Positions 6,917-16,966 are shown, counted from the stretch's first letter. The stretch: DNA of 64,000 nt from an uncultured bacterium (GCA_903864835.1 CAIPHK010000022.1:62001-126000), one strand, 5' to 3'. Translations and numbers: made by a program. The notes: generated from the sequence alone by a model not told the origin.

Positions 6917-9007
6917 ATGCTTTATATGCACGCAACCAGCTCGTTTAGCATGTGCGACGATGTTGCCGTCGAAGCCTTCGTCGGACGACCTGAAACATTC
7001 CCTGGGTATGCCAATCGTTTTGAGGTAAACCAGCATATTTGGGGGAATATTACTGCGTTGAGGAACTACGTAAACGATCAAGTCACCGCCATTGGTATTG
7101 AAGAAAATGCTGATATCGGAGGGTTGCAAGGGCAACTTAATGCGGAGGTCGCCGACCGAGCGGTCGACGAAGCTGTGCTTCAAACCAATATCGACGCCGA
7201 AGCTACCACCCGAGCAAGTGCAGTAACTGGATTGCAAAGCCAGGTCACCACCACGGCCAACGGGCTCGCTAGTGAAATTGCGGCTCGCGGGACGGCAGAA
7301 GCCCTCCTTCAAACCAATATCGACGCCGAAGCCACCACCCGAGCAAGTGCAGTAACTGGATTGCAAAGCCAGGTCACCACCACGGCCAACGGGCTCGCTA
7401 GTGAAATCTCCGATCGGGGCGCAGCGATTTCAACTCTTCAGCAAACCATGCTGACGCAATTCGGAATCTACGACACTTCATTCTTGTCGATACTTGCGGT
7501 CGATTCGTTTGGAAATACCTCGACTGCCGGTGTAACTACTTCGAACACGATTGATACCACCGCGCCGACCCCACCCAGCAGCGTTGTAGGTACCAATTCC
7601 GATACCAGCGTGACACTAAGATGGTCCCTATCAAATGACACCTCCGCCGTTGCACTCCGCAAAAGCAGAATCGCGATACCTGCATTGCCTACCGATGGGC
7701 TACTGGTTACGGAAAATACCACCACGACCAACTACACGTTGACCGACCTCGAAGATGGCACCTATTACTTCTCTCTGTTCGCTACCGACGCTTTTGGCAA
7801 TGTCAGTGAAAAAGCATCCACTAGTGTCACGGTTGATGCCAAACCCACCTTGGTCAAATTAGTAGATCGATCTGAAGTCAAAAAAGGGACTTTGGAGATC
7901 ACCACGGATGTCACCAATCCCGTCGTCAACGCAGAAATTGGAAAAAATTCAGACTCCGCAACCGTCAACATCGGTGCCACGCACACCTCCTCAGGCACCA
8001 AATTAGGCGTCGGCTCAGGCTCGGTCGGGAACATCGTGATTTCATCGCACAACGCCTCTTGGGTCGACCAAGGTGACGTCAAACTGGGATCTGGCGGCGG
8101 CGCAGGCAACATCCTTCAATCCGATGGAATGGTCGATATTTCAGGAAGCCTATCATTGGGCAGCGACAGCACCAGCAGCGGCAACTACTCCCTCAGCGGA
8201 GGCACATTAAAAGCCCAAACGATTGTTATCGGCGCCAACGGAGGCACCGGAACATTTGACTGGACTGGAGGCACCCTCCAGACCAGCGGTGTCATCGGTG
8301 ATTTGACCAACAAAAGCGGCACCCTCGAAGTGGATAGCGATCGCCCCGTCAACGTTACCGGAAACTACGTCCAATTTGCCTCCGGCACCGTTGCCTTCAC
8401 GCTTAAAGACTCTAATCCGGCACTCGTGTCAGGCAACAAAAGTGTCTCAACCGCGACGCCACTGTTAAGCAGTACAGGGCTCCTCACCATTTCCGGCACC
8501 ATCATCATCCAAAAGAGTGGGTACTCCCCCAAACCAGGCGATCATATCGTATTGGTCAACCGATCCGCTCATATCGCGAGTAAAGAAAGTCATATCGCAA
8601 GCATCCCCACGTTTGTCCTCCCGGAACTGGATTCCCGGATGAGCTGTTACACCAGTGCATTCGAAACCGAAGGAACCATAGCCGTCGTCGGAAGCAGTAG
8701 CGACTTACTCGCCTCCCGCCCCCTTAATTTCCCAAATCCATTCAAATTAACCACCGGAACGTCCATCGGATACTGGCTCAACAACGCGGCCGACATTGAA
8801 TTACGAATTTACACCGCCACTGGCTCAGAAGTCTTCCGAAAATCGCTCGTGTCTGGAGTCGATGACGGGGCAAAAAGTGGATACAACAAAGTTCCCATTT
8901 CCCGAGATATCATTGGCACAGACCTCCCCAGCGGGGTTTACCCTTATATCTTGATTTCCAATAGCAAAGTCGTGGGCAAAGGACGCTTCGTCGTCCGGCC
9001 CCAGTAA
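6917..9007 (+). CDS. Chimeric surface protein: tail-fibre repeats, fibronectin type III, sorting-type C-terminus
   Basis: Up to 696 residues. After an unrecognised N-terminus without a signal peptide, residues about 45-185 form tail-fibre-like coiled-coil repeats (LQTNIDAEATTRA units). Next come a truncated FN3-like piece (ILAVDSFGNTSTAG) and a complete FN3 domain ending in SLFATDAFGNVSE. Glycine-rich beta-helix-like repeats follow (SGGTLKAQTIVIGANGG, TGGTLQTSG). The last 90 residues, starting NFPNPFKLTTG, resemble FlgD-Ig or type IX secretion C-terminal domains. The start is uncertain: ATG 6917 and 6926 both lack a ribosome site, and the frame is open back to a TGA at 6881. It may be a fusion whose original secretion signal was lost. 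The PorV-like gene follows 13 bases later. Confidence 0.7.
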   Translation: MLYMHATSSFSMCDDVAVEAFVGRPETFPGYANRFEVNQHIWGNITALRNYVNDQVTAIGIEENADIGGLQGQLNAEVADRAVDEAVLQTNIDAEATTRASAVTGLQSQVTTTANGLASEIAARGTAEALLQTNIDAEATTRASAVTGLQSQVTTTANGLASEISDRGAAISTLQQTMLTQFGIYDTSFLSILAVDSFGNTSTAGVTTSNTIDTTAPTPPSSVVGTNSDTSVTLRWSLSNDTSAVALRKSRIAIPALPTDGLLVTENTTTTNYTLTDLEDGTYYFSLFATDAFGNVSEKASTSVTVDAKPTLVKLVDRSEVKKGTLEITTDVTNPVVNAEIGKNSDSATVNIGATHTSSGTKLGVGSGSVGNIVISSHNASWVDQGDVKLGSGGGAGNILQSDGMVDISGSLSLGSDSTSSGNYSLSGGTLKAQTIVIGANGGTGTFDWTGGTLQTSGVIGDLTNKSGTLEVDSDRPVNVTGNYVQFASGTVAFTLKDSNPALVSGNKSVSTATPLLSSTGLLTISGTIIIQKSGYSPKPGDHIVLVNRSAHIASKESHIASIPTFVLPELDSRMSCYTSAFETEGTIAVVGSSSDLLASRPLNFPNPFKLTTGTSIGYWLNNAADIELRIYTATGSEVFRKSLVSGVDDGAKSGYNKVPISRDIIGTDLPSGVYPYILISNSKVVGKGRFVVRPQ
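7178..7407 (+). repeat. 129-bp tandem duplication inside the surface gene
   Basis: Bases 7178-7278 recur at 7307-7407 with a single difference (GCT versus GCC), giving a period of 129 bp or 43 codons. The repeat encodes the LQTNIDAEATTRA coiled-coil unit. The near identity implies a recent duplication or ongoing length variation by recombination. Confidence 0.95.
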
Positions 9008-9020
9008 CACGGAAAGAGAG

Positions 9021-9950
9021 ATGAATTCCATGAAAACAAAAGCATTAATTGTCGCAATGATTCTCTGCGCAGGGATTGGATCACTCACGGCCGCCCGATA
9101 TTACACCGATATCACCACAGTGGGAACCTCTGCTGAAATGATGGGAATTGGAAATGTTCAGGGATTTTCCCAACAAGCGTCCGTCATTTTAGAAAGCCCC
9201 GCAGGCCTCAGCTACGCAAAAAACAGCTTTTCTGGATTCTATACCAGTTTTAACGGCGGCGCTGACTATATGACCAGCGCATTTAGCTTTAACCCCCAAC
9301 CCGAACTAACCATCGCCATTGGCGCTGCATACCAACGCAGTTCGGGCCTCGATGTCACCAGTACCAACAACGCCAACGAATACGTCGCCAACTCCCAATT
9401 TGATGTCGATGTTATCCAAACTGCGATCGGTGTCGATTATCGATTATTAGACACGGTGCACATTGGTGCCGCATGGACAGGTTACGCCAGCAATCTCTAC
9501 GACATCCACGGATCAGGTGCCGATTGGACCATTGGATTACGATGTCAGACCCCGATTGGTGATCTCATTGCCACAGGGAAAAACATTTTGGGCAACCACA
9601 TCACGTTCACCGACGGCACCTATGAAACACTGGCCCGCCAATGGTCGATTGGGTATAAATCGACCCCGTCCTATTTTTTTGACTCCGAAATCTTTGCCCA
9701 GATCAAGCACATCGACGGGATCGATTCGCTGGCCAAAAACATCGGAATTCGAGTCTATCCGCTGGAAGCACAGATATTGTCCCTCAGCGTGGGTTACAAG
9801 GATAAACTGGTGATTTCCAGCCTCAAACAGACGATTACCGCAGGCGCCATCCTCCACTTAGGATCATTCTCAATTGAATATGGCTACGACACGACCGACG
9901 TTTATCAAGACGCACAACAGCATTATGTGTCATTTGGGATTAAGTACTGA
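9021..9950 (+). CDS. PorV/PorQ-like outer membrane beta-barrel protein
   Basis: 309 residues. An N-terminal signal peptide (MKTKALIVAMILCAGIGSL then AARYY) is followed by TVGTSAEMMGIGNV and ASVILESPAGLSY. These match the PorV/PorQ (UPF0164-like) opening, with an AxxxGxGN-type segment and an xxNPAGL-type segment. The rest alternates short beta strands and ends in the aromatic VSFGIKY, as outer membrane barrels do. GGAAAGAGAG precedes ATG 9021. It sits directly after a surface protein with a sorting-like C-terminus. In Bacteroidetes, PorV helps to anchor such cargo; the parallel here is inferred. Confidence 0.75.
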   Translation: MNSMKTKALIVAMILCAGIGSLTAARYYTDITTVGTSAEMMGIGNVQGFSQQASVILESPAGLSYAKNSFSGFYTSFNGGADYMTSAFSFNPQPELTIAIGAAYQRSSGLDVTSTNNANEYVANSQFDVDVIQTAIGVDYRLLDTVHIGAAWTGYASNLYDIHGSGADWTIGLRCQTPIGDLIATGKNILGNHITFTDGTYETLARQWSIGYKSTPSYFFDSEIFAQIKHIDGIDSLAKNIGIRVYPLEAQILSLSVGYKDKLVISSLKQTITAGAILHLGSFSIEYGYDTTDVYQDAQQHYVSFGIKY

Positions 9951-10069
9951 CTCACCATCGACATCTCTCCAAAAATTCGGAAAAAGGGAGAAAATCCAAG
10001 CACATACGGGCCGGTTTCTCGTTGACTACAGCCCGCAACCGAGTCTAAATCCCGGAGATGTGCGATTTC

Positions 10070-10110
10070 TCGCCGGACGCCGTGTAGCCCCGCTACACAA
10101 GGTCCGGCGA
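10070..10110. repeat. Long two-segment hairpin between convergent genes
   Basis: TCGCCGGAC (10070-10078) pairs with GTCCGGCGA (10102-10110). Inside it, GTGTAG (10082-10087) pairs with CTACAC (10093-10098) around a CCCCG loop. No long T tract follows on either strand. It lies between the ends of the barrel gene and ilvC, so it may be a bidirectional terminator or a REP-type palindrome. Confidence 0.75.
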
Positions 10111-10129
10111 AAATAGTGCAGATCGGAAT

Positions 10130-11167
<1,038 letters not shown>

Positions 11168-11246
11168 TTAAAACGATCCTTCATAACAGATCGCAAGTAT
11201 CTCAGATCCAATTATTGAAATAAATAGAATAAAATGAAATTCTGTA

Positions 11247-11261
11247 TTGCTCAAAATGCAA
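11247..11261. promoter_or_regulatory. Candidate IlvY operator
   Basis: TTGC-N7-GCAA is a perfect inverted repeat, with the inner TGC..GCA giving the T-N11-A spacing of LysR-family sites. It sits in the 113-bp ilvC/ilvY gap and ends seven bases before the ilvY start codon, where it could serve autoregulation and ilvC activation. Confidence 0.55.
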
Positions 11262-11268
11262 CAACAAT

Positions 11269-12123
11269 ATGGACATTCACACCCTCACCGTTTTTATAAC
11301 CCTGGCTGACCAGCTCCATTTCCGAAAAACCAGCGATCAGCACCACATGACGCCGTCTGCACTGACGCGAGCGATTCAACGGCTCGAGCACACCCTGGGC
11401 GCGTCACTATTCGACCGAAACAAACGATCCGTCTCGCTCACAGACACCGGCCACCACTTCTACGAATTTGCCCGCCAAACGATCACGGCGTATGACGCGC
11501 TCCAAGGCCACGTTCACAGTCAGACGCCCGATCAATTGCGGGGTAGCATCAAGATTTACTCCACAGTTACGGCGGCGTATTCAATCATGCCGGACCTCGT
11601 CAAACGGTTTCGTGACGCATATCCACTCGTCATGACCTATCTCGAAACCGGAGTCGCTAAAGGAGGATACTCCCGTCTTGCCAGTGGCGACGCTGACTTT
11701 GCGATTGGCATTATCACCTATCCCCACCATCAAGACTTACTCTGCAAAAAAATCCTCGAAACCCCGCTAGTATTCGTCGTTCCAAAACCCCATTCCCCCC
11801 AAAATATCCAAGGGATTCCCCTCATATTCCCCGAACAAGGTGACTTGGCGACTATTATCACCGGGTATCTAAAAACCAATAACCTTCCCATCCAAGTGCA
11901 TAGCTACGTCGAAGGACACGAAGCCATTTTAGCCATGGTCGCCGCCGGACTGGGCGGGGCCGTATTACCTCAAATAGTCATTGACTATAGTCATCTCAAG
12001 GATTCGATTACCGTTATTCCTCTCCAACCGCCACTCCCCTCATTAGAGGTTGGCGTATTTGTAAAAAAATCAGCTTTGGCCTCCCCCATCAAACGGGCTT
12101 TTTGGGACCGATGTCAGCCTTAA
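11269..12123 (+). CDS. ilvY: LysR-family regulator, IlvY-like
   Basis: 284 residues. The N-terminal winged helix (LTVFITLADQLHFRKTS, LTRAIQRLEHTLGASLFDR) is followed by a LysR effector domain. Segments diagnostic of IlvY are present: YSTVTAAYSIMPDLVKRFR near residues 96-114, and EGHEAILAMVAAGLGGAVLP. In Escherichia coli, IlvY is divergent from ilvC and activates it when acetolactate or acetohydroxybutyrate accumulates. The same divergent arrangement and a T-N11-A palindrome are present here. Confidence 0.93.
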   Translation: MDIHTLTVFITLADQLHFRKTSDQHHMTPSALTRAIQRLEHTLGASLFDRNKRSVSLTDTGHHFYEFARQTITAYDALQGHVHSQTPDQLRGSIKIYSTVTAAYSIMPDLVKRFRDAYPLVMTYLETGVAKGGYSRLASGDADFAIGIITYPHHQDLLCKKILETPLVFVVPKPHSPQNIQGIPLIFPEQGDLATIITGYLKTNNLPIQVHSYVEGHEAILAMVAAGLGGAVLPQIVIDYSHLKDSITVIPLQPPLPSLEVGVFVKKSALASPIKRAFWDRCQP

Positions 12124-12251
12124 AATGAGGCTAAATCCAACCCCGCCGCCGCTCAACCCTATAGTGGCATTATTTAGGACTACCACATTTGGCCTAGTGT
12201 CAGGTAATATCTGCCTTGGAAATCATCCACACACTCCTTGGAGGAAAATCA

Positions 12252-13124
12252 ATGGACCGACGTAATTTTACTATGGCCTTAGCCCTATCAATGGCAATCC
12301 TACCTTGCGCACACACTTTTGGAGCAGACAAACTACCCGCAAAAAAAGCAAGCGCAACGACGACCGCCGCAGCCCCAATTGCAACGGTTGATGGCGCCTC
12401 AATTACTGTTGACGAATTTAATGCACGACTCAAAGCTATTCCAGCTCAATATGCAGCAACCTTCCAAACCAAAGAAGGCAAGGCCCAATTGCTGGAACAA
12501 CTAATCAACGAACAAGTATTGCTCAACGTTGCGAGACGGTCCGGCCTTGATAAAACCACCGATTTCAAAACCCAAATGGACCTTGCAAAAGACCAAATTT
12601 TGGTTGCCCTTTACATCCGTGAGAATATTCCTCAATCCGCTCCAGTGTCTGAGGAAGACGCCCTCCAGTTCTATAAAGCAAATCCAGCCCAATTCCGTTC
12701 AGACGAACGCCGATATGTTCAACAAATACTGGTTGCAACAGATGCTGAAGCCAACGGAATCGTTACCAGCATCCGCACCGGAACCCCTATGGATTCAATT
12801 GCGAAATCAAAATCATTAGACCCTGGATCTGGCGCAAACGGTGGATACATCGGATGGATCACTAAAGGCCAAACTGTCCCTGAATTTGAACAGGCCGCAT
12901 TTAGCAACAAACCCGGGCATATCCCTGTCGTTGCAAAATCACAATTCGGTTACCACGTGATTAAAGTTCTAGAAATCCAACCTGAATCATCAGTCGATTT
13001 CCCACAAGCAAAAATAGCAATTCAAAATGCACTTTCAACTCAAAAACGCCAAGCGCTTTTAGCTGAAAATGTGTTGGCCGCCCGCAAAAAGGCCAAGGTA
13101 ACTTCCGACGCTAGCAAGCTGTAG
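12252..13124 (+). CDS. Periplasmic parvulin-type peptidyl-prolyl isomerase (SurA/PrsA-like)
   Basis: 290 residues from ATG 12252, chosen because GGAGG at 12240-12244 lies seven bases upstream. Residues 1-24 form a signal peptide ending near THFGA/TFGA. Next come an alanine/lysine-rich linker and a SurA-N-like helical chaperone region (VDEFNARLKAIP, EGKAQLLEQLINEQVLLNVA). The parvulin domain spans about residues 153-250, with RRYVQQILVAT, GGYIGWITKGQTVPEFEQAA and SQFGYHVIKVLE. There is no lipobox cysteine, so it is soluble. It probably assists folding of exported or outer membrane proteins. A terminator follows. Confidence 0.92.
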   Translation: MDRRNFTMALALSMAILPCAHTFGADKLPAKKASATTTAAAPIATVDGASITVDEFNARLKAIPAQYAATFQTKEGKAQLLEQLINEQVLLNVARRSGLDKTTDFKTQMDLAKDQILVALYIRENIPQSAPVSEEDALQFYKANPAQFRSDERRYVQQILVATDAEANGIVTSIRTGTPMDSIAKSKSLDPGSGANGGYIGWITKGQTVPEFEQAAFSNKPGHIPVVAKSQFGYHVIKVLEIQPESSVDFPQAKIAIQNALSTQKRQALLAENVLAARKKAKVTSDASKL

Positions 13125-13183
13125 CATTGCAGAGGCGAAAGATATTTCTCCCAGGCCTACCCGCGACTGGGTACCCATCAGAC

Positions 13184-13215
13184 AAAAAACGCCCCTCATC
13201 GGGGCGTTTTTTTTT
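13184..13215 (+). terminator. Strong intrinsic terminator after the parvulin gene
   Basis: CGCCCC (13190-13195) pairs with GGGGCG (13201-13206) around TCATC, extended by an A6 tract on the left and a T9 tract on the right. It can work on both strands, though the gene on the other side ends 73 bases away. Confidence 0.92.
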
Positions 13216-13287
13216 GTCTTCCCGTTTTGTATTCCAAATACAAAATACAGGGCGAAAGATGTTTCGCCTCTACTCAAACCAATTTAT

Positions 13288-14619
13288 TTAATAAAACCGA
13301 GGCATCACAATCGCCATCCCCTCAAGTCGTTTTAACAGGTCTCCATTGGGATCCGCTGATGGAACAGACTGCCCAGGTGTCAGCGTGGTAATAACCGCCT
13401 TACCAATCAGATGCCGCCCTTCCTTCCCGTCAGCAGAACGGGTTCTGATCCCCCAGATATTGTGAAACGCCAACGCCCGGCCCTCTTGGGAGCCTACGTA
13501 CACCATGATATGGCCCTTCAGCCATAACAGCGTCAGAAACGGCACCCCATTCGATAAAATCATTTTTTCTTTGTCCGCGGGGGCCAACGATTTGAGATTC
13601 ACAAAATAGCCGCCATATCGCCCCTGATCATTTCCATTGCGAGGAAGCCAAATTCCAAAGGGCACAAACATATCTTGAATCATCGATGCACAATCTCGAT
13701 CGCCATAGAGATCCCCCCACCCATACGGTTGACCTATCAACGACATTCCCACTCGCGCCAAATTTTCAGCAGTTAACGCGATCGGCTTACGCCCCGCATC
13801 TGATTTTGATACCACGGCCCTATCTATAATCGCCATCCCGCCACTACTTCTTTTAACCACCCGAACAATATAAAAATGGGGAGTCTCCCGCACCACCGGC
13901 ATCATCATCCCCACCCGAGCGGTCCATAAAAATTGACCCGAGGGATCATATACGGGGACTTGATCATGAATCATCCCGACATACGGTTGATTTTCGTACA
14001 ATTTAGCCTGGGCATCCGTCACCCATGCGATATCTTGCACGGGCACCCATCCCGCCAACTCGGCCGTTTCGACCAGCACCCATGCTCTATCGTTTGAAAA
14101 ATGAGTCGCCACGACGGGCGTATTCGCCGACAATCCCGTTTCTTGACCGTAATCAAATGGGTAGCCTTCCCCCGGCAAATCAAATGACAAATAAAACGGA
14201 CGCCCAGTCGGTGCCAATCGAAGGTTGGTATTCGCCACAGTAATCGCCTTTCTAAAAAGGCTAGGGTAATGGGCCACATCCATATTGGTGACAAACCCCG
14301 CAATCGTGGTCCGAGGAATAGGCAACTTATTTTCCCCATAATAAGTCGCAGCCGTGATCGTCCCAACGAAATATCCAAGACCCTCTTTAAACGCCAATTT
14401 TTTGCGATGCCATGGCGAAAAAAACCGAGTATTAAAGTCAGAATCTCGCCATTTTTGAATCGATTCCGGCACCAAGAGCACCCCGCTATTTTGAGACACT
14501 AACCGCATTAAATCTTGAGGAATATCGGTGGACGGCGCCGCTATAACCGAAGCAGAAATCCCCCCAATCAAAAAAACCATCCCGGACAAAAAACAGGCCC
14601 ATTTATTTTGATAACTCAT
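13288..14619 (-). CDS. SH3-domain NlpC/P60 peptidoglycan hydrolase
   Basis: 443 residues from ATG 14619. A signal peptide of about 28 residues ends near SASVIAA. A stabilising N-terminal region with RFFSPWHR is followed by two SH3-like segments (TVANTNLRLAPTGRPFY and WVLVETAELAGWVPVQDI). The C-terminal NlpC/P60 domain has the catalytic cysteine in YGDRDCASMIQDMF and the histidine in LKGHIMVYVGS. The order matches YkfC-like gamma-D-glutamyl-diamino acid endopeptidases, which cleave stem peptides in wall recycling. No ribosome site is seen; TACTAT lies seven bases upstream, predicting a leaderless message. Confidence 0.9.
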   Translation of the reverse strand: MSYQNKWACFLSGMVFLIGGISASVIAAPSTDIPQDLMRLVSQNSGVLLVPESIQKWRDSDFNTRFFSPWHRKKLAFKEGLGYFVGTITAATYYGENKLPIPRTTIAGFVTNMDVAHYPSLFRKAITVANTNLRLAPTGRPFYLSFDLPGEGYPFDYGQETGLSANTPVVATHFSNDRAWVLVETAELAGWVPVQDIAWVTDAQAKLYENQPYVGMIHDQVPVYDPSGQFLWTARVGMMMPVVRETPHFYIVRVVKRSSGGMAIIDRAVVSKSDAGRKPIALTAENLARVGMSLIGQPYGWGDLYGDRDCASMIQDMFVPFGIWLPRNGNDQGRYGGYFVNLKSLAPADKEKMILSNGVPFLTLLWLKGHIMVYVGSQEGRALAFHNIWGIRTRSADGKEGRHLIGKAVITTLTPGQSVPSADPNGDLLKRLEGMAIVMPRFY

Positions 14620-14626
14620 GAATGCA

Positions 14627-14632
14627 ATAGTA
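14627..14632 (-). promoter_or_regulatory. -10 box of NlpC/P60 gene, predicted leaderless start
   Basis: Read on the minus strand, TACTAT (14632-14627) is followed by TGCATTC and ATG. The spacer is seven bases and no Shine-Dalgarno is present. Confidence 0.45.
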
Positions 14633-14739
14633 GCCACAAAAAACCGTAATGGCCATCGATATTGACGGCCCCCCGGCAGCCTTCGCCACCGATGACAAAA
14701 CACACCAATTTCAGTATCATTTTCTGATTCTCATATCAT

Positions 14740-14997
14740 TGAATCTATCACCTGGGGTACCCGCACTATTTTATCTATATATTGGTCGTCGCTAAATTGC
14801 TCGGCGTTATCGCAATTATCGCTGATCGCTTCACGACTCTCAAAGAATGGGCCTACGCAGGATTCGCATTTATGATGATTTCCGCGTCCGTTTCTCATTA
14901 CGCATCCCATGATCCAACAGCCCACACCGCCATGCCAATGGTCGCTTTAGCGATATTTGCTGGATCTTATTATTACTGGAAAAAGATAAACTCGTAG
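14740..14997 (+). pseudogene. DoxX-like membrane protein fragment with frameshift
   Basis: In one frame the sequence HLGYPHYFIYILVVAKLLG is followed by EWAYAGFAFMMISASVSHY, which is the C-terminal two-thirds of a DoxX-like four-helix protein. In the neighbouring frame, directly before it, DSHIIESIT gives the preceding family segment. A one-base frameshift near 14745-14752 therefore splits the gene, and the first helix is missing because the NlpC/P60 gene occupies that DNA. A stop (TGA) lies just ahead in the main frame. It is a decayed remnant, and its start codon at 14782 is only apparent. Confidence 0.7.
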
Positions 14998-15030
14998 GGT
15001 TTAGAACGACCTCACCCCGCATTGCATGCG

Positions 15031-15060
15031 ACCCTCTCAACGATTTCTCGTGGAGAGGGT
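15031..15060. repeat. Inverted repeat after the ABC-F gene
   Basis: ACCCTCTC (15031-15038) pairs with GAGAGGGT (15053-15060) across a 14-base loop, 17 bases after the ABC-F stop on the minus strand. There is no T tract, so a terminator role is uncertain. Confidence 0.5.
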
Positions 15061-15076
15061 AAATTGCAAATACAAG

Positions 15077-16960
15077 TTAAGCCCGATCGGCCAACAATTC
15101 CCAACGGGCCATGTTTTTCCCCAAAAGAATATCGATCTCTGCCAATCGTCGACCGGCAGTTTCGAATTCCTCAGTTGACCCTACCGCCGTCGAAAACAAC
15201 GTTGCCAACTGAATCTTTTCTGACTCCAACGTCTCGATATCGGATTCTAAGGTCTTAAATTCTTGCCGTTCTTTAAAACTGAGTGGCTTTTTTTTCTCAA
15301 CCGCACCAATCGGTTGCGGAACCTTGGGTTCGGGCATTGCTACTTTAACTTCAATTTGTGGAGGCGCAGACTTTTCAGACTCCGCATAATCCGAGTACGT
15401 CCCCCAGAACGGGGCAATCCCACCCTTCCCGTCAAAAATAAACAAGTGATCCACAACCCGATCCACGAAGTAGCGATCATGGGAAATAATCAACACACAC
15501 CCGTTAAAACTCAACAAAAAGTCTTCGAGCACCGACAAGGTCATAACATCCAAATCATTGGTCGGTTCATCGAAGAGTAGAAAATTGGGATTTTCCAACA
15601 ACATACAGACCAACTGAAGTCGCCGACGTTCACCCCCCGAAAGCTTGCCGATTGGCGTGGCAAAACTGCTACTGGCGAACAAAAAGCGTTCCAACAATTT
15701 GGTGGCGGATACCCGCGTGCCATCGTGCAGAGTCAGCTGTTCCCCGAACCCCTTTACGTAACCCAAAATAGTCACGTTGGGATCCATCGCATCACTTTGT
15801 TGCTCAAAATGGCCAAAATGGGTATTTACCCCCGGATCCACCTCTCCGCTGTCCGGCTTCAACCGCTCTGAAATCAGATTAAACAAGGTTGATTTTCCGG
15901 CACCATTGGGCCCCAGAATCCCAATTTTGGCCCCCTCTTTGAATGTGTAGGAAAACGGATTAATGACCCGTCGCCCCTCAAAGGATTTGCTAATTTCTTT
16001 GAGTTCCAAGATCTTCTTGCCCATTCGACGACCGGCAACGCCTAACTCAATCCCCTGATCTTCTTGGTAAACGGTGCGATTTTGCATGGCTTCAATGCGG
16101 TCTTTTCGGGCTTTTTGCTTCGTCGATCGGGCTTTAGGCCCCCGCTTTAGCCATTCCAGCTCTACCCGCATTGCCGACTGAATAGATTGCTCCTGATGCG
16201 CTTGGGCCGCCAATCGCTCGCCCCTCAACTCCAAAAATACAGGGTAATTACCCTGATAAATAAACAGCGATTGCTGATCAATTTCAAAAATCCGGGTGCA
16301 AATACGATCCAAAAAATACCGATCATGGGTGACCATCAACACCGTCGCCCGACTCCGCTTCAGCATTCCCTCCATCCAATCGATGGTTTCAATATCCAGA
16401 TGGTTGGTTGGCTCATCCAAAATTAATAAATCGGCATCTTCAAAAAACAACCGCGCCAACGCAATTTTTTTAACCATCCCTCCAGAGAGGGTGCCCATCA
16501 GTTGGGTGAGGTGGTCAATATGAAGTTCATTCAGAATCGATGTGACCCGGTCCTCATATTCCCAGGCATTGGCCAAATCCATTCGAACCACCAAATCCGC
16601 AAATGCCGCCGACAATTCCTCGGTGGGATCCGTTTCCAATTGATCCAAGCATTCGTGATATTCCCGAATCACTTGCGTTACCGCCGAATCGCCGCGAAAT
16701 AAATGTTGTGAAATAGAATCTGTTGGCGAAAATACGGGCATTTGTTCCAACATCGCCACCGCCAAACCGGGGGTCACCGAGATATTCGGATGGGGAGTGG
16801 TAATGGCCTCCGCCAATTCCGACAACAAGGTACTTTTCCCACACCCATTGACGCCGATGAGGGCTATTTTCTCGCCACTTTCTACAGAAAAATTTATTTT
16901 ATCGAATAATTGTTTTGCGCCGCGAGACGCACTTAAGTTTTGAACCGCTAATAATGTCAT
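15077..16960 (-). CDS. uup: ABC-F family ATPase, Uup-like
   Basis: 627 residues with two ABC ATPase domains and no membrane segment. Domain 1 has GVNGCGKSTLL, LSGGMVKKIALAR and LLILDEPTNHLD; domain 2 has GPNGAGKSTLF, LSGGERRRLQLV and FLLFDEPTNDLD. The last 80 residues form the lysine/glutamate-rich coiled coil of Uup-type proteins (FKERQEFKTLESDIETLES). ABC-F proteins act on the ribosome; Uup is also linked to DNA stability. The start is placed at ATG 16960, because TATAGT sits six bases upstream. The longer frame from 16981 would begin inside the promoter. Confidence 0.93.
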   Translation of the reverse strand: MTLLAVQNLSASRGAKQLFDKINFSVESGEKIALIGVNGCGKSTLLSELAEAITTPHPNISVTPGLAVAMLEQMPVFSPTDSISQHLFRGDSAVTQVIREYHECLDQLETDPTEELSAAFADLVVRMDLANAWEYEDRVTSILNELHIDHLTQLMGTLSGGMVKKIALARLFFEDADLLILDEPTNHLDIETIDWMEGMLKRSRATVLMVTHDRYFLDRICTRIFEIDQQSLFIYQGNYPVFLELRGERLAAQAHQEQSIQSAMRVELEWLKRGPKARSTKQKARKDRIEAMQNRTVYQEDQGIELGVAGRRMGKKILELKEISKSFEGRRVINPFSYTFKEGAKIGILGPNGAGKSTLFNLISERLKPDSGEVDPGVNTHFGHFEQQSDAMDPNVTILGYVKGFGEQLTLHDGTRVSATKLLERFLFASSSFATPIGKLSGGERRRLQLVCMLLENPNFLLFDEPTNDLDVMTLSVLEDFLLSFNGCVLIISHDRYFVDRVVDHLFIFDGKGGIAPFWGTYSDYAESEKSAPPQIEVKVAMPEPKVPQPIGAVEKKKPLSFKERQEFKTLESDIETLESEKIQLATLFSTAVGSTEEFETAGRRLAEIDILLGKNMARWELLADRA

Positions 16961-16966
16961 ACTCAA

